The notes: generated from the sequence alone by a model not told the origin. 64,000 nucleotides of DNA from Shewanella electrica (GCF_022321485.1 NZ_JAKOGG010000001.1:1-64000), one strand, 5' to 3'. Positions 55,601 through 64,000 are shown, counted from the stretch's first letter. Program-made: numbers and translations.

Positions 55601-55838
55601 CGCGCAGCTCTTCTTCGATCTTGATGTTGATGCCTTCCTCAATCTCTTGTGGCGCCGCACCCGGGTAAGCCACGCTGATCCTGAGGTAGTTCATTTCAAA
55701 GGAGGGAAACACCTCTTTATTGATGGTAAATGCTGCAAATAAACCACCAATAACCAGCAGTGCCATCAGCAGATTAGCGGCAACGCTATTGCGTGCAAAC
55801 CAAGCAATAATGCCGGTTTCTCTATTCTCTGATTCCAT
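52686..55838 (-). CDS. RND efflux pump inner-membrane transporter
   Basis: A 1050-residue HAE1-type RND permease of the usual size. TM1 (about 16-36) is followed by a large periplasmic loop, the central helix bundle with the proton-relay GILVDDAIVIGES motif in TM4, and the second half with a matching loop and six helices. It forms the proton-driven trimer that expels drugs or other compounds through an outer-membrane channel. Its adaptor gene lies just upstream and shares one base (TAATG). No TolC-like gene is in the window. Substrate is unknown. Confidence 0.92.
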   Translation of the reverse strand: MESENRETGIIAWFARNSVAANLLMALLVIGGLFAAFTINKEVFPSFEMNYLRISVAYPGAAPQEIEEGINIKIEEELRDVVGIKKITSVASDGVGAVTIEVADGYDPKDVLDEAKLRIDSISTFPANIERPDIYRIRPENNVIWVSVYGDIDQHEMKELAKQIRDELTDLPAVTRASVAGVLDYEISIELSEDKLREYGLTFSQVASAVQNYSIDLPGGSIKAQDGNILLRTKAQAYTYDDFAKIVVSTRADGSRIMLPDVAKINDGFEERLDYTRFDGKPAAIIEVTSIDDQDAIAIADQVKAFIAKRKATLPTGAQLDYWGDLTHYLKGRLSMMLNNMLYGAVLVFIILAIFLDLKLAFWVMLGLPVCFLGALALMPLEFIGLSINMLTLFAFILVLGILVDDAIVIGESAHTETEKYGHSVENVIRGAKKVAMPATFGVLTTIAAFIPMLMVPGPMGILWISIGLIVILCLVFSLVESKLILPAHLAHMKPSKNSNSFMARNRRKFNEKVQYFIDVKYRGFMQKLIPNRYTVMVLFTCLLFVSIAMVTTGKVRWVFFPDIPSDFIQVNLKMDEGSSEENTQKVVMQIEDALYAMNDKMIKELGYPVVNHSFINMDSRTSAFIFAELTKSEDRDVDGNTIAEAWRKQLPELIAVKSLSLNASTNGEGGDIAFRLMSSDLEQLAAAADALKKKLATFDGVHDIADNFSSGSHEIKLQIKPEAEALGLTLSDLARQVRYGFYGFEAQRFLRNKEEIKVMVRYPQEQRTTIGYLENMMIRTADGSQVPFSSVASVKLGDSYSSITRVDGRRAITITANANKNKVEPSKVVSEITKDFLPELQKQYPHITASLDGASQDEDDALVGLVKGFVFAIFSIYALMAIPLRSYSQPIIIMSVIPFGMIGALFGHLVLGLSMSILSLCGIVALAGVVVNDSLILVDFVNRARAEGFSMREAAINSGCERFRAIILTSLTTFVGLIPIISEKSLQAQIMIPMAVSLAFGILFSTVVTLIMVPLSYLILEDVKSGFRRVGRGFHRLYVYWWKPEHEHS

Positions 55839-57043
55839 TATTCATTCCCTGCTTTCGCCGCATCGTTCAGTTGCTCAGCCTTAGTGAGTGAGGCGTTGTT
55901 CGCATCCCCAGACACTTTGACTTTCAGGCCGGTTTCCATATTCATCAGCGTGGTTTTTGCCACCCGTTCGCCAGATTTCAAACTGTCTTGGATGTAGACG
56001 CTCTCCACGTCGGTACGCACCACTTTGACAGGGCGCATTTCGATACGGTCTTCGTTATCAACCACGGCAATCTTGTTGTTGCGCACCAAATAGCGCGGCA
56101 ACTTAGCCACGTTTGGCAGGGTACGACCGCGAATTTCCGCATCGACAAAACTACCAAACTTCAATGACATTTGACCGGTTTGCGCGATGGTATGGCGCAG
56201 GTAAGGGTCTTGCACTTCTGCCACCAAATACACCATGCGGTTGGTGGCATCAATCACGCCTTCGCTGCGTACAATGTTGGCAATCCATTTGACCTTTTTA
56301 CCGGCCAATTCGGCCAGTAGTGTCACTTCAGTGTATGGGTTGTCCGCTGATTCGATATAAGCCAAATCTTTGTTTGCCAGCGGTAAACGCACTTCAGCTA
56401 CTGAGGTGTCATACAGTTCCCCCAGATTATTGCCGACAGTAACGTATTGGCCTAAATCCACATCGCGAGATTTGACTAAGCCATCAAATGGCGCGCGGAT
56501 CACGGTACGTTCTAAGTTACGTTGGGCGCGGGCTAATTCGGCTTCAGCGTACTTAACATTGGCTTGTTGTTGTTTTAATTGCGGTTTACGCAGGCCGAGT
56601 TCTGGCGGAATACCAGAAAAGCCTTGAAAGTCGACTTTAGCCACTTCAGCGCGGGCCCGTTCTTCTTCTAATGCGGCTTGCGCTTGGGCGAGGTTCGCTT
56701 GGGCTTGTTTCAGATCGGCTTGATAATCAAATGGTTCGATGACCGCTAACTCATCGCCTTCCTTGACCATACCACCGGCAACAAACAGCGGAGAAATGGT
56801 CTGAATACGACCACGCACTTCACTGACTAATTGCGTACGGTACTTAGGTTCTACGGTGCCGTATGAGGCGACCGAGAGTGTCTCAGTATCGGGTTCAACC
56901 TGAATAACATTGACCACTGGCAAGGTGTTATCTTCCGGTTTTTTTTCCGGTGGTTTTTTCGTTGCGGCTAAAGTAATGATCAATAGTACGGTCAATGCAA
57001 TCAACAAGATCGGCGGTAATACCCGTCTCAGGAAAAGATTCAT
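55838..57043 (-). CDS. RND efflux pump periplasmic adaptor (membrane fusion protein)
   Basis: A 401-residue MFP with an N-terminal membrane anchor (LPPILLIALTVLLIITLA), lipoyl halves (SYGTVEPKYRTQLVSEVRGRI and RAPFDGLVKSRDVDLGQYV) around a helical hairpin (about 110-180, rich in AQANLAQAQAAL), and beta-barrel plus membrane-proximal domains. It links the transporter at 52686 to an outer-membrane factor. It is the first gene of this two-gene operon; the promoter lies in 57044-57180. Confidence 0.92.
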   Translation of the reverse strand: MNLFLRRVLPPILLIALTVLLIITLAATKKPPEKKPEDNTLPVVNVIQVEPDTETLSVASYGTVEPKYRTQLVSEVRGRIQTISPLFVAGGMVKEGDELAVIEPFDYQADLKQAQANLAQAQAALEEERARAEVAKVDFQGFSGIPPELGLRKPQLKQQQANVKYAEAELARAQRNLERTVIRAPFDGLVKSRDVDLGQYVTVGNNLGELYDTSVAEVRLPLANKDLAYIESADNPYTEVTLLAELAGKKVKWIANIVRSEGVIDATNRMVYLVAEVQDPYLRHTIAQTGQMSLKFGSFVDAEIRGRTLPNVAKLPRYLVRNNKIAVVDNEDRIEMRPVKVVRTDVESVYIQDSLKSGERVAKTTLMNMETGLKVKVSGDANNASLTKAEQLNDAAKAGNE

Positions 57044-57181
57044 AGCGGAGTTCGTTCCATGTTTCTGGCTAGCCCAATTCTGGCGCTTAAGTTACCAGAT
57101 GCGTAAAAGGCAATAAATTGATTTTTGTAAATAAAATGTGTCAAATCATATAAGCGGCCAAATGTTGCACCTTTGCATAGT

Positions 57182-57208
57182 AAAAAAGGACACAATCTGT
57201 GCCCTTTT
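57182..57208 (-). terminator. Terminator of srmB
   Basis: On the minus strand AAAAGGGCACA/TGTGTCCTTTT forms an 11-position stem with one mismatch and a 3-nt loop, followed by a T-run, 24 bases beyond the srmB stop. Confidence 0.8.
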
Positions 57209-57232
57209 AACATGCTATCTACTTCTAATTAA

Positions 57233-58453
57233 TCACTTTTTAGACTTTTTAGCTTTTGATGGTTTTTTCGCCTTGTCTTTGTTTTTCTTCTTGGTTGGCA
57301 CCTTGGCTTCTTTATTTTTAGGGCGCAAACCTTCAATAACGCGGCGTTTTAGGCGCTGTTCGGTGTAGCGCTCAATTTTGGCGAGAATGCCAACGTCATG
57401 TGCTTCAACCAAAGAGATGGCGGTGCCTTTTTTACCGGCGCGACCAGTACGACCAATACGGTGGACGTAGATATCGGCGGAGCGCGGCATATCAAAGTTG
57501 ATCACGTGGCTGATGTCATCCACGTCGATACCACGGGCGGCAACGTCAGTGGCGAGCAGCACTTTCACTTCACCTTTGGTGAAACGTCCCAACGCTTGGA
57601 AGCGCTTTTTCTGCTCCATATCGCCGCGCATAAACGCTGCTGGAATACCTGCTTGTTGCAGCAGACCTTCCAAGCTCGCTACCGATTCGCGGGTTTTGGC
57701 AAATACTATGGCGCGGGTAACGTCTTCGCTCTGCAAAATGGCGCACAGCAGGGCAAACTTATGGGCTTTATCGTCCGCTAAGTGCACCCACTGGTGGATT
57801 TTGTTCTTTTCGCTGCGTGGTGGTTCAGTGGCAACTGTGACTGGATTGTTCAGCAGGTTGTTGGCAAAAATCTGAATGCCGGTGCCTTCTAACGTGGCAG
57901 AAAACAGCATCTTTTGCTTACATTCCTGCGCTTCAATCGCCAGAGTTTGTACCACTTTGGCAAAACCCATATCCAGCATGCGGTCGGCTTCGTCAATCAC
58001 CATGATCTCAACGTCAGTGGCTTTGAAGTTGCCTTTATCGAGGTATTCCAGCAAGCGGCCTGGGGTAGCTACCAAAATATCGACGTTGCCCGCGAGGATC
58101 TCTTGCTGCGGCGCATAGGGCACACCACCGGTAATAATGGCGATGTTGAGATCTAAATCGGTGGCTAAGTGACACGCGTAACGGTGCACTTGGCTCGCGA
58201 GTTCACGAGTTGGGGTTAAGATCAGTACGCGCGCTTGACCACCACGACGGCGTGGAAAATCAATCAGGTGCTGTAACGCAGGCAGCAAGAAGCTGGCCGT
58301 TTTACCGGTGCCGGTAGGCGCGTGCGCCAGCAGATCGCGCTGTTCCATCGCTAATGGAATCGCTTGTTGCTGGATACTGGTTGGCGAGGCGTGGTTCATC
58401 GCCTTCAGGGCATCCAGCAGCGCTGGATCTAAATCGAACTCTTCAAATTGCAT
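57233..58453 (-). CDS. srmB: DEAD-box RNA helicase SrmB
   Basis: A 406-residue DEAD-box ATPase. The Q motif region (FDLDPALLDALKAM...SIQQQAIP), motif I APTGTGKT, DEAD in VIDEADRMLDMG, SAT, and HRIGRTGRAG (VI) are all present, and the C-terminal tail is very Lys-rich (about 385-406) for RNA binding. The gene next to it is trmN6, the same pairing as srmB-yfiC in E. coli, which supports the name. SrmB assists early assembly of the 50S ribosomal subunit. Confidence 0.92.
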   Translation of the reverse strand: MQFEEFDLDPALLDALKAMNHASPTSIQQQAIPLAMEQRDLLAHAPTGTGKTASFLLPALQHLIDFPRRRGGQARVLILTPTRELASQVHRYACHLATDLDLNIAIITGGVPYAPQQEILAGNVDILVATPGRLLEYLDKGNFKATDVEIMVIDEADRMLDMGFAKVVQTLAIEAQECKQKMLFSATLEGTGIQIFANNLLNNPVTVATEPPRSEKNKIHQWVHLADDKAHKFALLCAILQSEDVTRAIVFAKTRESVASLEGLLQQAGIPAAFMRGDMEQKKRFQALGRFTKGEVKVLLATDVAARGIDVDDISHVINFDMPRSADIYVHRIGRTGRAGKKGTAISLVEAHDVGILAKIERYTEQRLKRRVIEGLRPKNKEAKVPTKKKNKDKAKKPSKAKKSKK

Positions 58454-58534
58454 GCAAATACTCTCGTATTGAATCGCGCGGCAGTATACCTGTTCATCGC
58501 TTGCGGTAACAGCATTTAAGCAAACGGATTGACG

Positions 58535-59245
58535 TTAAAGTTTAAGATAAAAATCTTGGGTCAGTTGGCGCATGGTAGCGGTGTATTCACCCTGCTTATC
58601 GCAAATGGCGAACGGCGCATTGCCCCACGGCTCGGTGGGCTGATGGTTGGCGAGCAGCACTAACTGCCGTTGCGCCAGTTTATCAACCACGCTACTGACG
58701 GCTACCGCGTGTTGCCAGTGAAACCCCGCCGCGGTGGCTGCGGCTTGAAACGCATTGAGCGCAGAGGTGGGCACAATAAAACAGGCCACGCCGTCGGCAG
58801 TGAGCAACTGTTGGCAGCAAGCGGTTAACTCGGCAAAGGTTAAGCTTAGCGTATGGCGTGCTTGCGCCCGCGCTTGATTGCTTGCCTGCGGCCCACTGGC
58901 AAAATAGGGCGGGTTGCACATAATCAACTGATAGCGCTGGGTGGTGTGCGCGCTAAATGCTTGGATGCTGGCATGATGCAAGCGAATACGCGCCGACCAA
59001 GGCGAGGCGGCAATATTGCGTTGGCAAGCCGCGGCGGCGCCATCGTCTAACTCAACGGCATCAATCTGTGCGTCTGGATTGCGCTGGGCCGCCATCAAAC
59101 TGAGTAAACCGCTGCCAGCACCAATATCGAGGATCTGCTGCGCCGTAGTCACCGGCGCCCACGCGCCGAGCAGTACACCATCGGTACTGACAGGCATGCC
59201 GCAATCTGTGTCGTCGATATGAAATTGTTTAAAGGTGAACGGCAC
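58535..59245 (-). CDS. trmN6: tRNA1(Val) (adenine-37-N6)-methyltransferase
   Basis: A 236-residue SAM-dependent methyltransferase of the YfiC/TrmN6 family. SAM motif LDIGAGSGLLSLMAA, acidic loop VELDD and the N6-adenine catalytic motif NPPYF are present. It methylates A37 of tRNA-Val. The start was set at GTG 59245, with GGGGA seven bases upstream, giving MPFTFKQFHI, as in the family; the upstream TTG at 59260 is less likely. srmB lies directly downstream on the same strand with 81 bp between. Confidence 0.92.
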   Translation of the reverse strand: MPFTFKQFHIDDTDCGMPVSTDGVLLGAWAPVTTAQQILDIGAGSGLLSLMAAQRNPDAQIDAVELDDGAAAACQRNIAASPWSARIRLHHASIQAFSAHTTQRYQLIMCNPPYFASGPQASNQARAQARHTLSLTFAELTACCQQLLTADGVACFIVPTSALNAFQAAATAAGFHWQHAVAVSSVVDKLAQRQLVLLANHQPTEPWGNAPFAICDKQGEYTATMRQLTQDFYLKL

Positions 59246-59327
59246 CGATAATCCCCGCAAGAAAAATAGCGCGATATTGTAACCAAGTTTATCGCCGTAT
59301 AGCAGGGGCTTAACTGCATTTTCAGGC

Positions 59328-59540
59328 TCAATTCAGCCGATTTCTTTGCGTTTTGTTGTTTGAATCAGCGATAGTTTTACGTGTTTCACTATTGCTCGGC
59401 AGGTAAGGCTTTGGTAATAGTGGGGCGGTAATATCGGGAGTACATCGATAAGGCGCAACCATCAGCCAACTTAAGTTGCTGGCGCTAAGCAGAATGAATA
59501 CCCAAATAATGCTTGAGGAAACTGAATCCTCAACGCTCAA
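59328..59540 (-). CDS. Possible small membrane protein
   Basis: A 70-codon frame in the spacer between trmN6 and brnQ. A hydrophobic N-terminal segment (IIWVFILLSASNLSWLM) is followed by a Pro-rich and then basic, Asn-rich tail. The start would be TTG 59540 without a ribosome site. No homologue is recognised. It may be a real small membrane protein or chance; the spacer (59246-59565) is otherwise empty and must also hold the brnQ promoter. Confidence 0.25.
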   Translation of the reverse strand: MSVEDSVSSSIIWVFILLSASNLSWLMVAPYRCTPDITAPLLPKPYLPSNSETRKTIADSNNKTQRNRLN

Positions 59541-59565
59541 AAAATAATAATTTCAGAGGCAAACT

Positions 59566-60972
59566 GTGCAAAATAAGCAATTAACCGCGGGCGATATTAT
59601 AGGCCTTGGATTTATGGCCTTCGCCTTCTTTTTAGGAGCGGGTAACCTGATTTTTCCGCCGATGGCGGGATTCCAAGCGGGCGACAATACGCCATATGCG
59701 ATGGTGGGATTTCTGATCACTGCCGTTGGCTTACCACTCGCAGGCTTGATTGCGGTAGCCAAGGCGAAAGGTAAAGTGATGCGGATGTTGCCGCCCGTGG
59801 CAGCCATGTTGCTCGCCTCGGCCATCTATATCATTATCGGCCCTGCCTTTGCCGCACCGCGTGCCGGGCTTGTCGCTTATGACATCGGCATTAAACCTTT
59901 CCTCGAAAACACCACGGACATAGTGCACATCGGCAGCTTAGCGCTGAATCAAGCGCAATTGATATTCACTATGCTGTTCTTCGGCGTGGTGATGTTATTG
60001 GCGCTGTTTCCCGGCCAACTGATGGATAGCGTCGGTAAAGTGTTAACGCCGCTGCTGATTGCTTTGCTGATTGGGTTGGCGATTTCGGTGATCATTTTTG
60101 CTAGCGGCACCATGCCACAACCTATTGAGGACTATGCCACGCATCCGCTGTCTAAGGGGATTATTGACGGTTACGGCACCATGGATACCTTGGCGTCGTT
60201 GATGTTCGGCATGTTGATTATCGACCTGCTGCGCAAAAAAGGTGTCGACGATGTGGCACTGCAAACCCGCTACTTAGTCCGCGCGGCGTTTATCGCGGCG
60301 GCCGGATTGGCATTTGTGTATATCTCATTGTTCTATCTCGGTGCTACCGCGGGCGAACTGGGGCAAGGCGCTAAAACCGGCGGGCAGATCCTCACTAACT
60401 ATGTGAACGAATACTTTGGCGTTTATGGCAATTTGGCATTGGCGTTAGTGGTCGGTTTGGCATGTTTAACCACCGCCGTGGGCTTGGTCACCTCGTGTTC
60501 CGATTTCTTTAGCGAACTGTTGCCGGGGCTGTCTTACCGCATGTTAGTGGTGTTGCTCAGCGTGGTGTGCGGCGTGGTGGCTAACGTCGGTTTAAGCCAG
60601 TTAATTGCTATCAGCATTCCGGTATTGATGATGGTGTATCCGGTCGCGATTGCCTTAGTGCTGGTGACCTTCCTTGAGCGCTTTTTCCGCCGGCCGAAGT
60701 TGACCCATCGGGTGGCGCTGTTAGTGGCATTATTCTTTGGTATTTTCGACGGTTTGAAAGTGGCCGCCAAAACCATGAAGTCGTTTGATGTCAACGACAC
60801 TAGCGCGTTGAGCCAAGCGATTGTGGATTTTGCTGCTTGGGTGGCGCCAGTGATGTCGAAATTCCCGCTGTACGATCAAGGCATGGCATGGTTAGTGCCT
60901 ACCTTAGTGAGTGTGGTGATTTGCATTATCATCGGTCACAATACTCGCCCAGCCACAACTCACGCTCAGTAA
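59566..60972 (+). CDS. brnQ: Branched-chain amino acid transporter BrnQ
   Basis: A 468-residue LIVCS-family permease with about twelve membrane helices. The N-terminal GLGFMAFAFFLGAGNLIFPPMAGFQAG signature is that of BrnQ, with later TTAVGLVTSCSDFFSEL and GVVANVGLSQLIAISIPVL segments. It takes up leucine, isoleucine and valine with Na+ or H+. GTG 59566 has AGAGGCAA upstream. The length is slightly above the E. coli 439. xerD follows 30 bp later. Confidence 0.93.
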   Translation: MQNKQLTAGDIIGLGFMAFAFFLGAGNLIFPPMAGFQAGDNTPYAMVGFLITAVGLPLAGLIAVAKAKGKVMRMLPPVAAMLLASAIYIIIGPAFAAPRAGLVAYDIGIKPFLENTTDIVHIGSLALNQAQLIFTMLFFGVVMLLALFPGQLMDSVGKVLTPLLIALLIGLAISVIIFASGTMPQPIEDYATHPLSKGIIDGYGTMDTLASLMFGMLIIDLLRKKGVDDVALQTRYLVRAAFIAAAGLAFVYISLFYLGATAGELGQGAKTGGQILTNYVNEYFGVYGNLALALVVGLACLTTAVGLVTSCSDFFSELLPGLSYRMLVVLLSVVCGVVANVGLSQLIAISIPVLMMVYPVAIALVLVTFLERFFRRPKLTHRVALLVALFFGIFDGLKVAAKTMKSFDVNDTSALSQAIVDFAAWVAPVMSKFPLYDQGMAWLVPTLVSVVICIIIGHNTRPATTHAQ

Positions 60973-61002
60973 TCCATTGCTGAGCGCCAATGGAGTGCAG
61001 TT

Positions 61003-61908
61003 TTGTCTGCCAATGTGTATCAACCAGACCCGATCATCGAAGCCTTTATCGATGATCTGTGGTCTGAAAAAGGGTTAAGTGACAACACCCTGTCAGCCTA
61101 TCGTACCGACCTTCAGCACTTTGATGCTTTCCTGCAGCAGCGCGGCGTGCGCCTTATCGATGCCGCCCGCGACATCGTCCAAGACTATCTCGGCAAACGT
61201 TTTGATGAGGGCATTAAAGCCAGCTCGCAAGCGCGCTTGCTGAGCAGTTTACGCCGTTTCTACGGTTTTTTGCTGGTCGGTAAACAGATAGACAAAGATC
61301 CGATGGCGTTGATTGCCTCGCCCAAACTCGCGCGCAAACTGCCCGATACCTTGACCGAAGCCGATGTCGATGCCCTGCTGGCCGAGCCGCAAGCAGAAGA
61401 CACGGTCGAAGCCCGCGATAAAGCCATGTTAGAACTGCTGTATGCCACTGGCCTGCGCGTCAGTGAACTGGTGGGGCTAACCATGGAACAACTTGGCCTG
61501 CGCCAAGGTTTGGTGCGGGTGACAGGGAAGGGCGGTAAAGAGCGGCTGGTGCCACTAGGAGAAGTCGCGCTGGATGAAATCAGCCGTTACCTGCAACACA
61601 CGCGGCCGCTGCTGCTGGGCGATGTTGCCAGCGATGTGGTGTTTCCGTCACTGCGTAGCCGCATGATGACGCGGCAAACCTTTTGGCATCGTATCAAGCT
61701 GTATGCCTTACGGGCGGGGATCACCAAGTCGTTGTCACCGCATACGCTCCGGCACGCCTTTGCCACCCATTTGCTGAATCATGGCGCGGATTTGCGCGTG
61801 GTGCAGTTGCTGCTCGGCCACAGCTCGTTATCGACCACGCAGATTTATACCCATGTGGCGCAGGCACGCTTGCAGCAACTGCATCATCAATACCATCCGC
61901 GCGGCTAA
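61003..61908 (+). CDS. xerD: Site-specific tyrosine recombinase XerD
   Basis: A 301-residue tyrosine recombinase that resolves chromosome dimers at dif with XerC. An N-terminal SAM-like core-binding domain (about 10-90) precedes the catalytic domain with Arg in TGLRVSELVGL (about 150), Lys in GKGGKERLVP, His-Arg in SPHTLRHAFATHLL, His in LLGHSSLSTTQIYTHV and the nucleophile Tyr in IYTHV (about 282). The start is TTG 61003 with GGAG upstream. The order xerD-dsbC-recJ is conserved in gammaproteobacteria and supports XerD over XerC. Confidence 0.95.
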   Translation: MSANVYQPDPIIEAFIDDLWSEKGLSDNTLSAYRTDLQHFDAFLQQRGVRLIDAARDIVQDYLGKRFDEGIKASSQARLLSSLRRFYGFLLVGKQIDKDPMALIASPKLARKLPDTLTEADVDALLAEPQAEDTVEARDKAMLELLYATGLRVSELVGLTMEQLGLRQGLVRVTGKGGKERLVPLGEVALDEISRYLQHTRPLLLGDVASDVVFPSLRSRMMTRQTFWHRIKLYALRAGITKSLSPHTLRHAFATHLLNHGADLRVVQLLLGHSSLSTTQIYTHVAQARLQQLHHQYHPRG

Positions 61909-62036
61909 CTAACATATATATTCGCTCACAAAGCACTGCGGCGCCGTAGTTGATTTACGCTGATATAAGCGGTAGTGTGCCTCAATTCCCTGCACGTCAG
62001 CAGTTTGCTGGTTGGCGTATTAAAGAGAGACGTAAA

Positions 62037-62756
62037 ATGAAATTGCCCCCCCTAGTTACACTGTGTTTATCCCTCGCATTTGCCCCTATGTTGTTTGCGG
62101 CGACCGCGCAAGACCATGCCGCGTTGCAACAAAAGCTAACCAAGACCTTAGGTATTGAAATCACCAGTTTGACTGAGTCGCCGGTGCCCGGTTTGCTACA
62201 AGCGGTGACCAGCCATGGCATTTTTTACGTTTCGCCTGATGGCGGCAAATTGCTGCAAGGCACCATGTACGACTTGAACGATGGCATGAATAACCTCACC
62301 GAGTCGGCCATGGCGAAACCGCGCTTAGAAAAACTCAAGCCGTTTGAAGACCAGATGCTGGTATACAAAGCCAAGAATGAAAAACATGTGGTCACCGTAT
62401 TTACCGACATCACCTGTGGTTACTGCCGTAAACTGCATAGCCAGATGAAAGACTATAACGATTTAGGCATTACCGTACGTTACTTGGCGTACCCACGTTC
62501 AGGCGTGCCATCTAAAGTGGCCGATGAAATGGAATCAATCTGGTGTGCCAAAGATCCGCAGAAAGCGATGGACGATGCCAAGTCAGGTAAGTCAGTTGCT
62601 TCGACGACTTGTGATGCCGATGTGGCCGCGCAATACCGTTTAGGTGTCAGCTTTGGTATCAGCGGTACGCCATCCTTGGTGTTAGAAGATGGCACCATGC
62701 TGCCAGGTTATTTACCGCCAGAACAACTTAATCAAGCGCTGAGCCGTATCAACTAA
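62037..62756 (+). CDS. dsbC: Thiol:disulfide isomerase DsbC
   Basis: A 239-residue periplasmic protein. The signal peptide (MKLPPLVTLCLSLAFAPMLFAA) is followed by the N-terminal dimerisation domain and a thioredoxin-fold domain with the active site CGYC (Cys127 and Cys130 of the precursor) and cis-Pro loop in GISGTPSLVL. It corrects wrong disulfides in periplasmic proteins and is kept reduced by DsbD. ATG 62037 has AAGAGAG upstream. It lies between xerD and recJ as in E. coli. Confidence 0.95.
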   Translation: MKLPPLVTLCLSLAFAPMLFAATAQDHAALQQKLTKTLGIEITSLTESPVPGLLQAVTSHGIFYVSPDGGKLLQGTMYDLNDGMNNLTESAMAKPRLEKLKPFEDQMLVYKAKNEKHVVTVFTDITCGYCRKLHSQMKDYNDLGITVRYLAYPRSGVPSKVADEMESIWCAKDPQKAMDDAKSGKSVASTTCDADVAAQYRLGVSFGISGTPSLVLEDGTMLPGYLPPEQLNQALSRIN

Positions 62757-62772
62757 GCTCATTGCTGCGCTG

Positions 62773-62800
62773 AAAAGGTGAGTATTGCACTCACCTTTTT
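62773..62800 (+). terminator. Intrinsic terminator after dsbC
   Basis: AAAAGGTGAGT/ACTCACCTTTT, an 11-bp stem with an ATTGC loop and trailing T residues, 17 bases after the stop. recJ begins shortly after, so some read-through is likely needed or it has its own promoter. Confidence 0.9.
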
Positions 62801-62834
62801 GTTATCTGCTCATCCGTTGTAGAAGAATTGCTCC

Positions 62835-64000
62835 GTGATCCATAACATAGTGCGTCGCCCTCAAGTTGATGACAGCCACCTGCCATCACAACTGCATCCC
62901 CTCCTTAAACAGCTTTATGCGCGCCGTGGCGTGATGCCGGACGAGTGTGAACTGGTGTTGCAGCGGATGCTCAGCCCCAGCACCATGAAAGGGCTGCTGG
63001 AAGCTGCGTCACTGTTAGCCGACGCCATTGCGGCGCAAAAACGCTTAATGATTGTTGGTGACTTTGATGCCGACGGCGCGACCTCTACCTCGGTATGTTT
63101 ATTAGCGTTGCGGATGTTTGGTTATTACCACTGTGACTATTTGATCCCCAACCGTTTTGACTTTGGTTATGGCCTCAGCCCTGAAATCGTCGCCGTTGCC
63201 AAAGAGAAGGGCGCCGAAGTGCTGATCACCGTCGATAACGGCATCTCCTCGATTGACGGTGTGGCGGCGGCGAAAGCGGCAGGCATGACCGTTGTTGTCA
63301 CGGATCACCATCTGCCCGGCGCGCAACTGCCAGACGCCGATGCCATTGTGAACCCCAATCAGCCCGATTGCCGTTTTGCCTCCAAGTCGATTGCCGGTGT
63401 TGGCGTGGCGTTTTATTTAATGACTGCGCTGCGCGCTGAACTCCGAAGCCGCGATTACTTTGCCGCCCGCGGAATGCAGCAACCTAACTTGGCGCATCTG
63501 CTCGATCTGGTGGCGCTTGGCACCGTGGCGGATGTGGTGGCGCTGGATAGCAATAACCGTATTTTGGTGGATGTGGGGCTAAAACGGGTGCGGGCTGGTG
63601 CTTGTCGGCCAGGGATCACCGCCTTGCTCGAAGTGGCGCGACGTGTGCCGCAGAAAATTGTCGCCTCAGACTTTGGCTTTGCTGTCGGTCCGCGCCTCAA
63701 TGCGGCTGGACGGTTGGACGATATGGCACTGGGGGTGGAAACCTTACTGTGTGATGACTTGATGTCGGCGCGGCGCATGGCCAGTGAACTCGATGGTCTC
63801 AACCAAGAGCGGCGCGAGTTAGAAGCGGGCATGCAGCAAGAAGCATTGCAACGGCTGCGCACGCTCGAATTTAGTAAAGACGACATGCCGTGGGGCATCG
63901 CGCTCTATCAAGCCGATTGGCACCAAGGGGTGATCGGTATTCTGGCGTCGCGTATTAAAGATCGTTACCACCGGCCGGTGATCGCCTTTGCAGAAGCGTC
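62835..64000 (+). CDS. recJ: Single-stranded-DNA exonuclease RecJ (partial, 3' end outside window)
   Basis: An open frame of 388 codons from GTG 62835 that continues past the window end without a stop. It shows the DHH phosphoesterase motifs of RecJ: VGDFDADGATS (motif I), TVDNGISS (II), VTDHHLPG (III) and GTVADVVAL (IV), then AGRLDDM. RecJ degrades single-stranded DNA 5' to 3' in RecF recombination and mismatch repair. Full-length RecJ is about 575 residues, so roughly 190 residues lie beyond. The ribosome site before the GTG is weak; the N-terminus LPSQLHPLLKQLYARRGV fits the family. Confidence 0.93.
   Translation, partial: MIHNIVRRPQVDDSHLPSQLHPLLKQLYARRGVMPDECELVLQRMLSPSTMKGLLEAASLLADAIAAQKRLMIVGDFDADGATSTSVCLLALRMFGYYHCDYLIPNRFDFGYGLSPEIVAVAKEKGAEVLITVDNGISSIDGVAAAKAAGMTVVVTDHHLPGAQLPDADAIVNPNQPDCRFASKSIAGVGVAFYLMTALRAELRSRDYFAARGMQQPNLAHLLDLVALGTVADVVALDSNNRILVDVGLKRVRAGACRPGITALLEVARRVPQKIVASDFGFAVGPRLNAAGRLDDMALGVETLLCDDLMSARRMASELDGLNQERRELEAGMQQEALQRLRTLEFSKDDMPWGIALYQADWHQGVIGILASRIKDRYHRPVIAFAEA

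Overview
The window reads as a chromosomal segment of a Shewanella-like gammaproteobacterium. Support comes from the order xerD-dsbC-recJ, a srmB/trmN6 pair, ygfZ and serA, NhaD, a Mn-riboswitch-controlled TMEM165-type exporter, an S46 dipeptidyl peptidase, and several long hybrid histidine kinases with HD-GYP partners. Coding density is high, base composition is close to balanced, and most genes are housekeeping or conserved accessory genes. The organism is inferred from gene content and was not tested by any search.

Layout. 1-390: the 3' end of a 5S-like rRNA with its terminator, then spacer ending in a REP-like repeat. 388-4722 (minus): ATPase, FtsX-type permease and AttH-like lipoprotein operon. 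5107-11433 (plus): a 1751-residue hybrid kinase and an HD-GYP response regulator, followed by a heptamer repeat array. 11575-15181: ygfZ, serA, a YjdF-like membrane protein and a YdiI-like thioesterase. 15389-19482: an AT-rich secreted orphan, then a two-gene molybdopterin oxidoreductase/ferredoxin operon with no membrane subunit. 19548-24135: a beta-lactamase-fold hydrolase, an outer-membrane protein gene broken by a 263-bp MITE, a GNAT acetyltransferase, and katA with an overlapping 24-codon leader ORF.

24200-26870 is the most unusual part. Two arrays of short hairpins (mostly 5-6 bp stems with 3-nt loops) lie in opposite orientation around an AT-rich block. That block holds a two-TM protein, a coupled short ORF and a cyclodeaminase-fold (FTCD_C-like) protein. 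It looks like an acquired island; its function is unknown.

26931-45238: a small hypothetical protein, a LysR regulator with a divergent DUF2798 gene, a DUF3224 protein, mneA-type exporter behind a yybP-ykoY riboswitch, a TyrP-like permease, an S46 peptidase, a MATE pump, a DUF481 porin-like protein, nhaD, the heterodimeric ABC exporter mdlA-mdlB, and three uncharacterised membrane proteins. 45258-52448: a PAS protein with a degenerate GGDEF domain, a radical SAM protein, then a second hybrid-kinase/HD-GYP pair (MHYT type), again followed by a related heptamer array. 52686-64000: an RND efflux pump with its adaptor, srmB, trmN6, brnQ, xerD, dsbC and the start of recJ, which runs off the window.

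Recurring themes are cyclic-di-GMP signalling (two HD-GYP modules and one degenerate GGDEF protein), envelope transport, and small non-coding repeats: a MITE, a REP-like core in two copies, heptamer arrays behind both HD-GYP genes, and the hairpin arrays.
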